Below are positions 33,685-41,820 of a stretch of 64,000 nucleotides of DNA, in pieces. This DNA comes from Candidatus Krumholzibacteriia bacterium (lineage in GTDB: Bacteria; Krumholzibacteriota; Krumholzibacteriia; WVZY01; JAKEHA01). Location: assembly GCA_029865265.1 (NCBI GenBank), contig JAOUHG010000005.1, forward strand, positions 91,880-155,879, read 5' to 3'. The translations under genes were made by a program, and so were the position numbers. The notes below the pieces were generated by a model. The model was not told the origin of the DNA. It was given only the letters and a program-made list of their open reading frames with translations, and ran no database searches. How positions within the stretch are numbered: the stretch's first letter is position 1; every line of letters starts with the position of its first letter.

Positions 33685-34635
33685 GTGTCCAGCTATCTCG
33701 TGACCGGCGGTGCCGGCTTCATTGGCTCCAACATCGTGGACGAACTGCTCCGGCGCGGGCAAACCGTCCGCGTGCTCGACAACTTCGCGACCGGGCGGGA
33801 AGAGAACCTGCAGGACGCGGGAGACCGCATCGAACTCATCCGCGGCGACGTCCGCGACATCGCCGCGGTGGATGCCGCGGTAGCGGGCTGCGACTTCGTC
33901 CTGCACCAGGCCGCACTGGCCTCGGTGCCGCGCTCCATCGCCGACCCGGTGGCCAACAACGAGGTCAACGCGCAGGGCACGCTCAACGTGCTGGTGGCCG
34001 CCCAGAAGCACGGGGTGAAGCGTGTGGTATACGCCTCCTCCTCCTCGGTGTACGGCGACAGCGAAGAGCTGCCCAAGGTGGAGAGTATGACCCCCAACCC
34101 CATGTCTCCTTACGCGGTGGCCAAGCTGGCGGCCGAGTACTACTGCCGGGTGTTCGCGGAACTGCACGGAATGACCACCGTCGCGCTGCGCTACTTCAAC
34201 GTGTTCGGACCGCGCCAGGACCCCGGCTCGCAGTACAGCGCGGTGATCCCCATCTTCGTCAAGGCACTGGTGGAGGGGAAGGCGCCCACCATCCATGGCG
34301 ACGGCGAGCAGTCGCGCGACTTCACCTACATCGACAATGTGGTCGGGGCCAATTTGCGGGCCTGCGAGGCGAACGTCAGCGGCGGCAAGGTGTATAACAT
34401 CGCCTGTGGCGGACGTTTCTCCCTCAACCAGTTATACGCGGCCCTCGCGGCCCGCGTGGGGACGGACCTGCGGCCGGTATACGGCCCGCCCCGGGCGGGA
34501 GACGTGAAGCACTCCATGGCCGCCATCGACAGGATCCAGCGCGAGTTGGGCTACCAGGTGTCGGTTTCGTTCGAGGATGGCATCGAGCGCACCGTGCGCT
34601 GGTACCAGGACGTCGGCCTCAAGGCGCTTCGTTGA
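33685..34635 (+). CDS. NAD-dependent UDP-sugar 4-epimerase (WbpP/TviC type)
   Basis: 316 residues from the GTG at 33685 with AAGGAG upstream. Extended SDR fold: TGGAGFIGSNIVDELL binds NAD, SSSSVYG and PYAVAKLAAEYY (YxxxK) form the active site, and RYFNVFGPRQDP lies in the substrate-binding part. Such enzymes interconvert UDP-GlcNAc(A)/UDP-GalNAc(A). Working with the dehydrogenase 19 nt upstream, it should supply a uronic acid nucleotide sugar. Confidence 0.93.
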   Translation: MSSYLVTGGAGFIGSNIVDELLRRGQTVRVLDNFATGREENLQDAGDRIELIRGDVRDIAAVDAAVAGCDFVLHQAALASVPRSIADPVANNEVNAQGTLNVLVAAQKHGVKRVVYASSSSVYGDSEELPKVESMTPNPMSPYAVAKLAAEYYCRVFAELHGMTTVALRYFNVFGPRQDPGSQYSAVIPIFVKALVEGKAPTIHGDGEQSRDFTYIDNVVGANLRACEANVSGGKVYNIACGGRFSLNQLYAALAARVGTDLRPVYGPPRAGDVKHSMAAIDRIQRELGYQVSVSFEDGIERTVRWYQDVGLKALR

Positions 34636-34651
34636 CGGAGGTTTTTGCGCC

Positions 34652-35686
34652 GTGAACAATTTTCAGTCGTGGTTGCGCAGTCCCTGCGGCCGCCTGCTGG
34701 CCGGCCTGGTCGTGTTCACCTACTGCAACACAGTGCTGGGCGCCACCTTCGCCCGCGCCCAGGTGCAGCAGCCCATCTCCCAGTCCACGCCCGGCGCCGA
34801 GTACCGCGTCGGACCCACCGATCATCTGTTTCTCGCGGTGCCACAGCGCCAGGACCTCAATCGCGAACTGGTGGTAGATGAAAAGGGCGCGGTAACCCTG
34901 CCGCTGGTTGGCGATGTGGTGGTGGCGGGCCTGACCAAGGGCGAGATCGAGACGCGCCTGCTGCAGGCGCTTCGCGAGTACTATCCCAGCATCAAGTCGG
35001 TGGAGGTCACGGTTACGCGCGCCATGAGCAACGTGATCTTCGTGAGCGGCGACGTCCGCGTCCCCGGCAAGTACAGCATCACCGAAGCGATCAACGTGTG
35101 GGAAGCGATTCGCGAGGCGGGTGGCCCGAGTGCGACCGCGGCGCTCACCAGTGTGCGCGTCATCCAGGACCGTGCGCGTGGCGGACGCACGTTCGTGGTG
35201 GACGTGCAGGCGGCGCTGGACGCGGGCTCGGTGGGGGATCTGCCGCTGCTCAACCCCGGGGATACCGTGCTGGTGCCGGCCGAGGGCGAGGTCTACACGG
35301 GCGTCTCGGGCGTGAACGTGTTCGGCGCGGTGGTGCGGCCGGGCGCGTACCCGCTGCCCGCGCGCCAGGACCTCATGAGCGCGCTCATGGTGGCGGGTGG
35401 GCCCGCCCCGGGGGCCAAGATGAGCAAGATCCGCATTGTGCGCCCGAGTGGCAGCGCGACGGCGCAGATCATCAAGGTCAATCTGGACGACTTCATCTAC
35501 AAGGGGGAGATGGCCAACAACCCGCTCCTGCGATCGGGCGACACCATCTATATGGCCCGCAAGACGTTCTCGTCCCAGAACATCGGTGTGGTGCTCGGTT
35601 TCATCACGGCAATCGGGACTATCGTCCTGTTGTACTACACGATTCAGAAGGAATACGATGCACAACAGGCCCGAACGACCCCGTAG
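34652..35686 (+). CDS. Polysaccharide export protein (Wza-like, SLBB domains)
   Basis: 344 residues, GTG at 34652, ACGGAGG upstream. N-terminal signal segment (LLAGLVVFTYCNTVLGATFARAQ), though no clean lipobox, then a Poly_export domain (EYRVGPTDHLFLAVPQ to VEVTVTRAM) and two SLBB domains (FVSGDVRVPGKYSITEA and VFGAVVRPGAYPLPARQD). A C-terminal membrane helix (IGVVLGFITAIGTIVLLYYTI) takes the place of the Wza amphipathic helix. It probably forms the outer-membrane export channel for the EPS together with the Wzz/Wzc pair downstream. Confidence 0.92.
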   Translation: MNNFQSWLRSPCGRLLAGLVVFTYCNTVLGATFARAQVQQPISQSTPGAEYRVGPTDHLFLAVPQRQDLNRELVVDEKGAVTLPLVGDVVVAGLTKGEIETRLLQALREYYPSIKSVEVTVTRAMSNVIFVSGDVRVPGKYSITEAINVWEAIREAGGPSATAALTSVRVIQDRARGGRTFVVDVQAALDAGSVGDLPLLNPGDTVLVPAEGEVYTGVSGVNVFGAVVRPGAYPLPARQDLMSALMVAGGPAPGAKMSKIRIVRPSGSATAQIIKVNLDDFIYKGEMANNPLLRSGDTIYMARKTFSSQNIGVVLGFITAIGTIVLLYYTIQKEYDAQQARTTP

Positions 35687-35709
35687 CCGCGGCCGCGACT
35701 GGTAGTCTT

Positions 35710-37392
35710 GTGCGCAAAGTAGTCCAGCACGAACACGACACCGGATTCCGCCTCAACCTGGGCGAGTACGCGCGCGTCCTGTGGCGCAAGAAGTACTTCG
35801 TCCTCGTCCCGCTGGTCATCTCGGTCATCGTGTCCAACGTCGGCGTGCGTTTCCTCGTACCGGAGTACGAGTCGAGTTCGGTGATCCGCATCGGCGGCAT
35901 CGCCGACGTGGCCACCGAGGTCGACCGCTTCATCCAGACCGGCGCCGGCCGCCGGTCGCGCAACGCCGAGCTCGGCATGCAGCTGGAAGCGGACGTCATG
36001 GGCAGCGCGTTCCTCGACGAGCTGATCCGCCGCATGGGCATGGATCAGGACCCCACCCTCATCGTGCAGGCCGAGCGGCAGCGCGAGATGCTCTACCCGG
36101 GTGTGACGGTGGACGAGCTGGTCATGCGCCGCCTGCGCAACTTCCTGCGCCAGCGCATCAAGGTCGATGGCGAGGGACCCGGTCTGTTCCGCATCGCCTA
36201 CTGGGACGCCAACCCCGAGGCGTGCTACGTGGTGACCGACGCCATCACCAGCCTGTACATCGAGATGCAGCGCCGCCAGACCAACCAGGCGCTGCAGGAA
36301 GTCAGTGAGTTCAGCGAGGAACAGTTGGCGGTCTACAAGGAGCGGCTGGATCGCTCGGAACGGGAACTGGCCCGCTTCCAGGAACAGATGGCGGAGCAGA
36401 GCACCACCACCAATCCGGTGACGCAGGGCAACGCGGCGCTTTCCGACCGCCTGCGCAGCGATCTGGGGCTCACCATCCGCAGCGCTGAGTCGACCCTGGA
36501 ACGAATTCGCGATCCGATGGCGGCACAGCTGGGCGGCGTGCCGGATGGGGATCGCATCTGGCGCGACCCCGAGCTGCGCAAGCTGGTCAGCGACCTGACC
36601 AACCGCCGCGAGGCGGAGCTGCTGGCGGAACTCAGCGCCGGCGCCGGCGCCGGCCCGGGCGCGGACGACGCGAGCGGCATCGTGCTCACCCAACAGGCCA
36701 TTCAGCGTCGCCTGTCCGCTCTGATCGCGGACCTGTTTCCCGATCTAGCGGCGGATTACCGGCCCATTGTCGTCGAGTACTTCTACCAGCAGGCGGAGAT
36801 CAACGCGCTCAAGCAGAAACGAGACCGCCTGGACGCGTACATCCAGACCTACCGCCTGCGCATTCAGATGGCGCCGCAGCGGGACACCGAACTGGCCCGT
36901 CTGCGCAAGGAAGTCGAGAACAACCGCGACATCTACAACACTTTTGCCAACGCGGCGCGAACCACTCAGATCAGCCGCGAGGCCCAGAACACCGAACTGG
37001 GCGCCACCGTGTTCCTGGTGGAGGAGGCCAGCAAGCCGCTGGCGCCGGTGCGCCCGGACAAGTTCAAGATCCTGGTGCTCGCCTTTCTGCTGGGGGTGAG
37101 TATCGGCGCGGCGGGCCTGCTGCTGACGGAGTTTACCGATTCGTCCTTCCGCACCGTGGACGACGTCGAGAAGACCCTGGGGCTCAAGGTGCTGGGCACG
37201 ATACCGCGCTTCGACCGTGCGCGCTGGCGGCACGACTCCACCCGCAAGCGCTCCATCATCTGGACGGTAACGGTGGTGGTCCTGGTGGGCGTGGTGATCG
37301 CGTCATTCTATTCCTACGGGAAGTCGACGCGCGAACAGTTGATCGATCTGGATCTTTCGCGCTCAACCCGGGGCGCCACGCCGGAGCAGTAA
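35710..37392 (+). CDS. Wzz/GumC-type chain-length determinant
   Basis: 560 residues from a GTG at 35710. A membrane helix at residues 30-50 (YFVLVPLVISVIVSNVGVRF), a long periplasmic coiled-coil region, a second membrane helix (FKILVLAFLLGVSIGAAGLLL) and an additional hydrophobic helix near the C-terminus (SIIWTVTVVVLVGVVIASFY). The region between the last two is a short cytosolic part with FRTVDDVEKTLGLKVLGTIP, usual for proteins of the Wzc/GumC family. The tyrosine kinase domain is separate, as in CpsC/CpsD systems. A three-helix topology is slightly unusual. The length and architecture resemble the chain-length proteins found in exosortase loci. Confidence 0.92.
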   Translation: MRKVVQHEHDTGFRLNLGEYARVLWRKKYFVLVPLVISVIVSNVGVRFLVPEYESSSVIRIGGIADVATEVDRFIQTGAGRRSRNAELGMQLEADVMGSAFLDELIRRMGMDQDPTLIVQAERQREMLYPGVTVDELVMRRLRNFLRQRIKVDGEGPGLFRIAYWDANPEACYVVTDAITSLYIEMQRRQTNQALQEVSEFSEEQLAVYKERLDRSERELARFQEQMAEQSTTTNPVTQGNAALSDRLRSDLGLTIRSAESTLERIRDPMAAQLGGVPDGDRIWRDPELRKLVSDLTNRREAELLAELSAGAGAGPGADDASGIVLTQQAIQRRLSALIADLFPDLAADYRPIVVEYFYQQAEINALKQKRDRLDAYIQTYRLRIQMAPQRDTELARLRKEVENNRDIYNTFANAARTTQISREAQNTELGATVFLVEEASKPLAPVRPDKFKILVLAFLLGVSIGAAGLLLTEFTDSSFRTVDDVEKTLGLKVLGTIPRFDRARWRHDSTRKRSIIWTVTVVVLVGVVIASFYSYGKSTREQLIDLDLSRSTRGATPEQ

Positions 37393-37396
37393 CCCC

Positions 37397-38134
37397 ATGA
37401 AGACGGCCAGACATCAGAACATCTTCGACACCTACGACGGCGAATCGCCCATCTCCACGGAATTGCGCCGCCTCTACCACAACGCGAAGCGCGACGAGAG
37501 CCAGCGACACTACAAGTCGTTCCTTGTCACCAGTTCGACGCGCGGCGAAGGCAAGAGCACCATATCCTCATGGCTCTCGATGACCATCGCGCAGTTTCCC
37601 AGCAAGAAGGTGCTGCACGTCGATGCGGACCTGCGCCGGCCCCGCGCCCACGACATCTTCGGGGTGAAGAACGCGGTGGGGCTGAAGGACTGCCTCGCCA
37701 GCAACGTCGATCCCATGGACGTGGTCAAGAAGACGCCCATGGCCAACCTGAGCGTGATCACCGCCGGAGAGCGAGCGGAACAGCCCGGCAAACTCTTCGA
37801 GTCCGAACACCTCAAGGAAGTCCTCAGCAAGCTCGAGTTCTACTTCGACATCGTTATCGTGGACAGTGCGCCGGTACTCGCGGTCAGTGACACGCTCTTT
37901 CTCTGCTCTGAGATTGAGGCGATCATGCTGGTCGTGCTTGCCGGCGTGACGCCGCGCGAAGTGGTGCAGCGCACCAAGAACATCCTCGATGACTCGCACG
38001 CCAATCTCGTGGGCGTAATTCTCAACAACGTCAGCCAGGTCCTGCCCTACTACTACGACTACAAGTACTACGGCTACGAGGAAAGGAAGCCGCGCGATCG
38101 CGGTTCCACCCCGGGCAAGGGAAATGACGAATAG
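37397..38134 (+). CDS. CpsD/CapB-type bacterial tyrosine kinase
   Basis: 245 residues, 4 nt after the Wzz-like gene. BY-kinase motifs: Walker A SSTRGEGKSTI near residue 47, Walker A' VLHVDADLRRP and Walker B IVIVDSAPVL. The C-terminus has a tyrosine cluster (YYYDYKYYGYEE) that is the expected autophosphorylation site. It partners with the Wzz-like protein to control polymer length and export. The stop overlaps the next gene by 11 nt. Confidence 0.94.
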   Translation: MKTARHQNIFDTYDGESPISTELRRLYHNAKRDESQRHYKSFLVTSSTRGEGKSTISSWLSMTIAQFPSKKVLHVDADLRRPRAHDIFGVKNAVGLKDCLASNVDPMDVVKKTPMANLSVITAGERAEQPGKLFESEHLKEVLSKLEFYFDIVIVDSAPVLAVSDTLFLCSEIEAIMLVVLAGVTPREVVQRTKNILDDSHANLVGVILNNVSQVLPYYYDYKYYGYEERKPRDRGSTPGKGNDE

Positions 38135-39260
38135 CACGGCCGGGCCCGCGACCGTGATCCAGGTGGTGCATAACCTGGACGTCGGGGGCCTCGAACGGGT
38201 TGTCATCAGTCTCATCGACGGACTCGATGCGACGCGCTACCGCAGCGTCCTGGTGTGTTTGCAGGACGGCGGTGCATTGCTGGGTGATATTCGCGCGTCC
38301 AACCTGCGCGTATACGGGCTGCGCAAGGGCAATCGCTTCAGTCTGCGCGCGCTGGGCCTGATGACGGCCATCCTGCGCCGGGAACGGGCCGACATCGTCC
38401 ACTGTCACAACCGCGGCGCGCTGACCTACGGAGTGCTGGCCTCGGTGCTGGCGGGAAGGGGACGGGTGATGTACACCGCGCACGGCGTTCGCTCCGCCGG
38501 GAGCCTGCGCAGTATCATGCTGGGGTGGGGACGCCGGCGCGTGCGGCGGGTGGTCGCGGTGTCCGAAGACGCGCGCCGGGTGGCAACCGCGCAGGGACGC
38601 ATGGACCCGCGCCGGACGATGCTGGTGATCAACGGAATCGATGTGCGGCGCTTCGATCCCGCGCCTGGCGCCGGGGACGTGCGGCGGGCGCTGGGCATCG
38701 AGGACGCTGCGTTCGTGTTTGGCATCGTGGCCCGACTCACGCCGGTGAAAGACCACCGCACGTTGTTGCGCGCCTTCGCGCGCGTGCAGGCCGCGGGTCA
38801 CCGCGGGGCGCGCCTGGTCATCGTCGGCGGTGGCGAGAGCACGGACGAGGTCCGCGCGCAGGTGGATGAACTGGGGCTCTCCGGCCGCGTTGTGATGACG
38901 GGGGACCGCCGCGACGTGCCCGCGCTGATGGGTGCGATGGACGCATTCGTGCTCTCATCGTACTCGGAGGGCCTGTCGATCACCCTGCTCGAGGCGATGG
39001 CGGCGTCGTTGCCGGTGGTGGCCACCCGGGTGGGCGGCAACGCGGAGATCGTGCAGGACGGGGTCAGCGGACTTCTGGTGGAGCCGCGCAATCCGGAGGC
39101 CCTGGCGGCGGGGATGATATTCGTGCTGGAACGCCCCGACGAAGCACGGCGCATGGGTGTCGCGGGCCGCGCCCGGGTCGAGGCGGGCTTCAGCGAGCGG
39201 GCCATGGTGGATCGGTACGCCGCTGTGTACGACGAACTCCTCGCCGGACCGGATTTCTAG
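38124..39260 (+). CDS. Glycosyltransferase family 4
   Basis: 378 residues, starting inside the kinase gene. N-terminal HNLDVGGLERVVISLIDGL, a HCHNRGALTYG acceptor-side motif, and the C-terminal nucleotide-sugar domain with VARLTPVKDHRTLLRAFARV and SSYSEGLSITLLEAMAASLPVVATRVGGNAEIV (E-x7-E type). Retaining GT-B fold, cytosolic, likely adding one sugar of the EPS repeat. Donor and acceptor are unknown. Confidence 0.93.
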   Translation: MTNSTAGPATVIQVVHNLDVGGLERVVISLIDGLDATRYRSVLVCLQDGGALLGDIRASNLRVYGLRKGNRFSLRALGLMTAILRRERADIVHCHNRGALTYGVLASVLAGRGRVMYTAHGVRSAGSLRSIMLGWGRRRVRRVVAVSEDARRVATAQGRMDPRRTMLVINGIDVRRFDPAPGAGDVRRALGIEDAAFVFGIVARLTPVKDHRTLLRAFARVQAAGHRGARLVIVGGGESTDEVRAQVDELGLSGRVVMTGDRRDVPALMGAMDAFVLSSYSEGLSITLLEAMAASLPVVATRVGGNAEIVQDGVSGLLVEPRNPEALAAGMIFVLERPDEARRMGVAGRARVEAGFSERAMVDRYAAVYDELLAGPDF

Positions 39261-40445
39261 ATGCGCGTCCTGGTGGTCACAAACCTGTTTCCCAGCGCCG
39301 GGCAACCGCGCCGCGGTCTGTTCAACTTTCAGCAGTTGCTCGCGCTGGCCGCCGCCGACGCGGTGCACGTGGTGTGCCCGTCCCCGGAACTGCCGGGCGG
39401 CGCCTTGCTGCGCCGCTTGCGCGGCCGGCCTGCCGTTGCGCGGGAGACGCACGCGGGGATTCGCGTCGATTATCCCCGCTACCCGTACCTGCCGCGCGTG
39501 GGTCAGGGCGTGCACGACCGCCTGTTCGAATACGGAGCCCGGCGCACCGTGGCCGAGGCGATGGCGGCGTTCCACCCGGGCGCGCTGCTGGCCACATGGA
39601 GTTACCCCGATGTTGTGGCCGCCGCCCGGCTGGCGAGGGAACACGGGCTGCCGCTGGTGGCGAAGGTGCACGGCACGGATGTGAATGATTATTTTCGGAT
39701 GCCGCGGCGGCGGGCGCTGATCGTTGATGCCCTCATGCGCGCGCAGGCGGTGGTGGCGGTGAGCGCGGCCCTCGCGGAACGCATCCGCGAGGCCGGGATC
39801 CGGCCGGAGCGGATTCACACCATTCCCAACGGCGTCGACACCGCGCGCTTTGCTCCGCGCGACCGCTCCGCCGCACGCGCGACGCTCGGGCTGGCACCGA
39901 ATGCTCCGCTGGTTCTCTTCGTCGGGAATCTCAAACCGGTCAAGGCGATCGATACGCTGATCCGCGCGTTCGCGGTGGTGGCGCGGGCGCGTGCGGACGC
40001 CGCGCTGGTGATCGCCGGCAGCGGGCCGCTCGACGGGCCGTTGCGCGCGCTGGCCCGGCAGCTGGGACTGGGCGGCGTCGTGCGCTTCACGGGCGGACAA
40101 TCCCCGGAAGCGATCGCGACATGGATGAACGCGGCCGATGTCCTGTGTCTCCCGAGCCTGTCCGAGGGCATGCCCAACGTCGTGCTGGAAGCGGGTGCAT
40201 CGGGGTTGCCGGTGGTGGCAACACGGGTGGGAGGGATCCCCGAGATCGTCCGCGAGGGCGTCACCGGACTGCTCGTGGCGCCATCGGACCCGGCCGCCCT
40301 CGCCGAGGCTCTTGCGTCGGCGCTGTCGCGCGCCTGGGCCCCGCAGGCGGTGCGCGCCGCCGCGGGACCCGTGTCATGGGATGAGAGCGCGGCCCGCCTG
40401 CACGAGGTGCTGGTGGCGGCGGCGGGGAAGCCGGGTGCCACGTGA
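39261..40445 (+). CDS. Glycosyltransferase family 4
   Basis: 394 residues, ATG directly after the stop of the previous gene. N-terminus NLFPSAGQPRRGLFNFQQ, a KVHGTDVNDYFR segment, then VGNLKPVKAIDTLIRAF and LPSLSEGMPNVVLEAGASGLPVVATRVGGIPEIV in the donor-binding half. GT-B fold. Overlaps the next glycosyltransferase by 4 nt (GTGA), so the three enzymes are probably made in one set for one repeat unit. Confidence 0.93.
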   Translation: MRVLVVTNLFPSAGQPRRGLFNFQQLLALAAADAVHVVCPSPELPGGALLRRLRGRPAVARETHAGIRVDYPRYPYLPRVGQGVHDRLFEYGARRTVAEAMAAFHPGALLATWSYPDVVAAARLAREHGLPLVAKVHGTDVNDYFRMPRRRALIVDALMRAQAVVAVSAALAERIREAGIRPERIHTIPNGVDTARFAPRDRSAARATLGLAPNAPLVLFVGNLKPVKAIDTLIRAFAVVARARADAALVIAGSGPLDGPLRALARQLGLGGVVRFTGGQSPEAIATWMNAADVLCLPSLSEGMPNVVLEAGASGLPVVATRVGGIPEIVREGVTGLLVAPSDPAALAEALASALSRAWAPQAVRAAAGPVSWDESAARLHEVLVAAAGKPGAT

Positions 40446-41605
40446 TCCGCGGCCAGGACATAGTTTATGTCGCCAACGACTGGCGCGCCGAGAACAAGAC
40501 CAGTGCCCACCACGTGGCCGAGGTGCTGGCCCGCGGCAACCGCATCCTCTATATTGAGGCGGCGGGTCAGCGCGCGCCGCGCGCCTCGGGCCGGGACCTG
40601 CGCAGAGTCGTGCGCAAGATCGCCGGCGCGCTCAAGCGCCCGCGGCCGGTGGCGGAGGGCGTGTGGGTGTACTCGCCGCTGATTCTGCCCTTCCACCGCT
40701 TCGGCGCCGCCCGCCACCTGAACCGCTTGTTGCTGCGCAGCTTACTGCGCCTCGCGGTGCGCCGGGTTGGGTTCGAGCGGCCGTTGCTCTGGATCGTGCT
40801 GCCGCACTATTATTCCGTTGTTGACGATTTGCCCTCGTGCGGTGTTGTGTATTACTGCGTTGATGAGTACGCGTCCCAACCCGATGTCGACGGGGACGCC
40901 ATCCGCCGTATGGAGGCGCACGTGTTGCGCAGGGCGGATGTGGCCTTTGCGGTTTCCGCCCCGCTGGTGGCGGCCAAGCAACAGCTCAACGCGAACACCT
41001 ACGCGAGCCCCCACGGTGTCGATGTCTCTCACTTTCGGCGCGCCATGGAACCCGGCGCGGTTCCCGGTGACGTGCGCGATATACCGCGCCCGATAGCGGG
41101 GTTTTTCGGTCTGATCGAGGAGTGGATCGATTTGGAGTTGATGGAGACGGCGGCGCGCGCGCTTCCCGGTGTGTCGTTCGTGCTCATCGGCCGTTCCGCG
41201 CGGCCGTTGGGCCGGCTGACGGCGCTGCCCAATGTGTACGTGCTGGGGCAGCGTCCCTACGCGCAACTGCCGGATTATCTGCGGACATTCGATGTGGGTC
41301 TGTTACCATACCACCTGAATACGCAGGTGATGAACTCGAACCCGAAGAAGCTGCGGGAGTACCTGGCGGGAGGGAAGCCGGTGGTATCCGTGCGCGTTCC
41401 CGAAGTTGAACGCTACTCCCGTCTGGTGCGGATCGCGGACGGCCCCGAGCAATTCACCGCGGCGATCGCGGAAGCGATCGCGGAGACGGGGCCGGAGCGG
41501 TCACGCGAGCGCGCGGCGGCCATGGAGGCGGAGTCCTGGGAACAACGGGTGGCCAACGTCTCCGACATCGTGGTGCGCCATATTCCCGCGGTGCGGCATG
41601 ACTGA
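40442..41605 (+). CDS. Glycosyltransferase (GT4-like)
   Basis: 387 residues from a GTG at 40442. A divergent GT-B enzyme: YYCVDEYASQPDVDG in the N-terminal half, NANTYASPHGVDVSHF at the domain border, then GFFGLIEEWIDLELMETAA and SNPKKLREYLAGGKPVVSVRV. The DEY and N-GVD pattern is shared with the enzyme at 61162-62400, so both belong to one subfamily. Last gene of the first EPS operon, before a 215-nt gap. Confidence 0.9.
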   Translation: MIRGQDIVYVANDWRAENKTSAHHVAEVLARGNRILYIEAAGQRAPRASGRDLRRVVRKIAGALKRPRPVAEGVWVYSPLILPFHRFGAARHLNRLLLRSLLRLAVRRVGFERPLLWIVLPHYYSVVDDLPSCGVVYYCVDEYASQPDVDGDAIRRMEAHVLRRADVAFAVSAPLVAAKQQLNANTYASPHGVDVSHFRRAMEPGAVPGDVRDIPRPIAGFFGLIEEWIDLELMETAARALPGVSFVLIGRSARPLGRLTALPNVYVLGQRPYAQLPDYLRTFDVGLLPYHLNTQVMNSNPKKLREYLAGGKPVVSVRVPEVERYSRLVRIADGPEQFTAAIAEAIAETGPERSRERAAAMEAESWEQRVANVSDIVVRHIPAVRHD

Positions 41606-41675
41606 CCGGACCACACGGGGTTGCGCCGTTGCCGGGCGGCAGGAGCCGCGCGGGTATGCGTATCGGGGCGTCCGG

Positions 41676-41691
41676 TGGAGCACTTCTTGCA
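41676..41691 (+). promoter_or_regulatory. Sigma-54-like promoter before the secreted lyase
   Basis: TGGAGCACTTCTTGCA has GG (41677-41678) and GC (41689-41690) with exactly ten bases between, the -24/-12 geometry of RpoN promoters. Start near 41702, leaving a 120-nt leader. The -24 box is imperfect (TGGAGC instead of TGGCAC). Nothing else is recognised in this 215-nt gap. Confidence 0.5.
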
Positions 41692-41820
41692 CGCCAGACG
41701 GTCACAACCCATCGCCTGTTTCCGGTTGGTCGCGCCGATTCCGTCCTGTGCATCGGGGCGGAGCGCCTGATCGCATTTCGCACTGACCCTACGCACTGCC
41801 CCAAGGAGGCCGACAGCGTC

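Noticed and set aside
41606..41820. c-di-GMP riboswitch before the lyase gene
   Set aside because: No match to the GEMM core or receptor helix could be made by eye.
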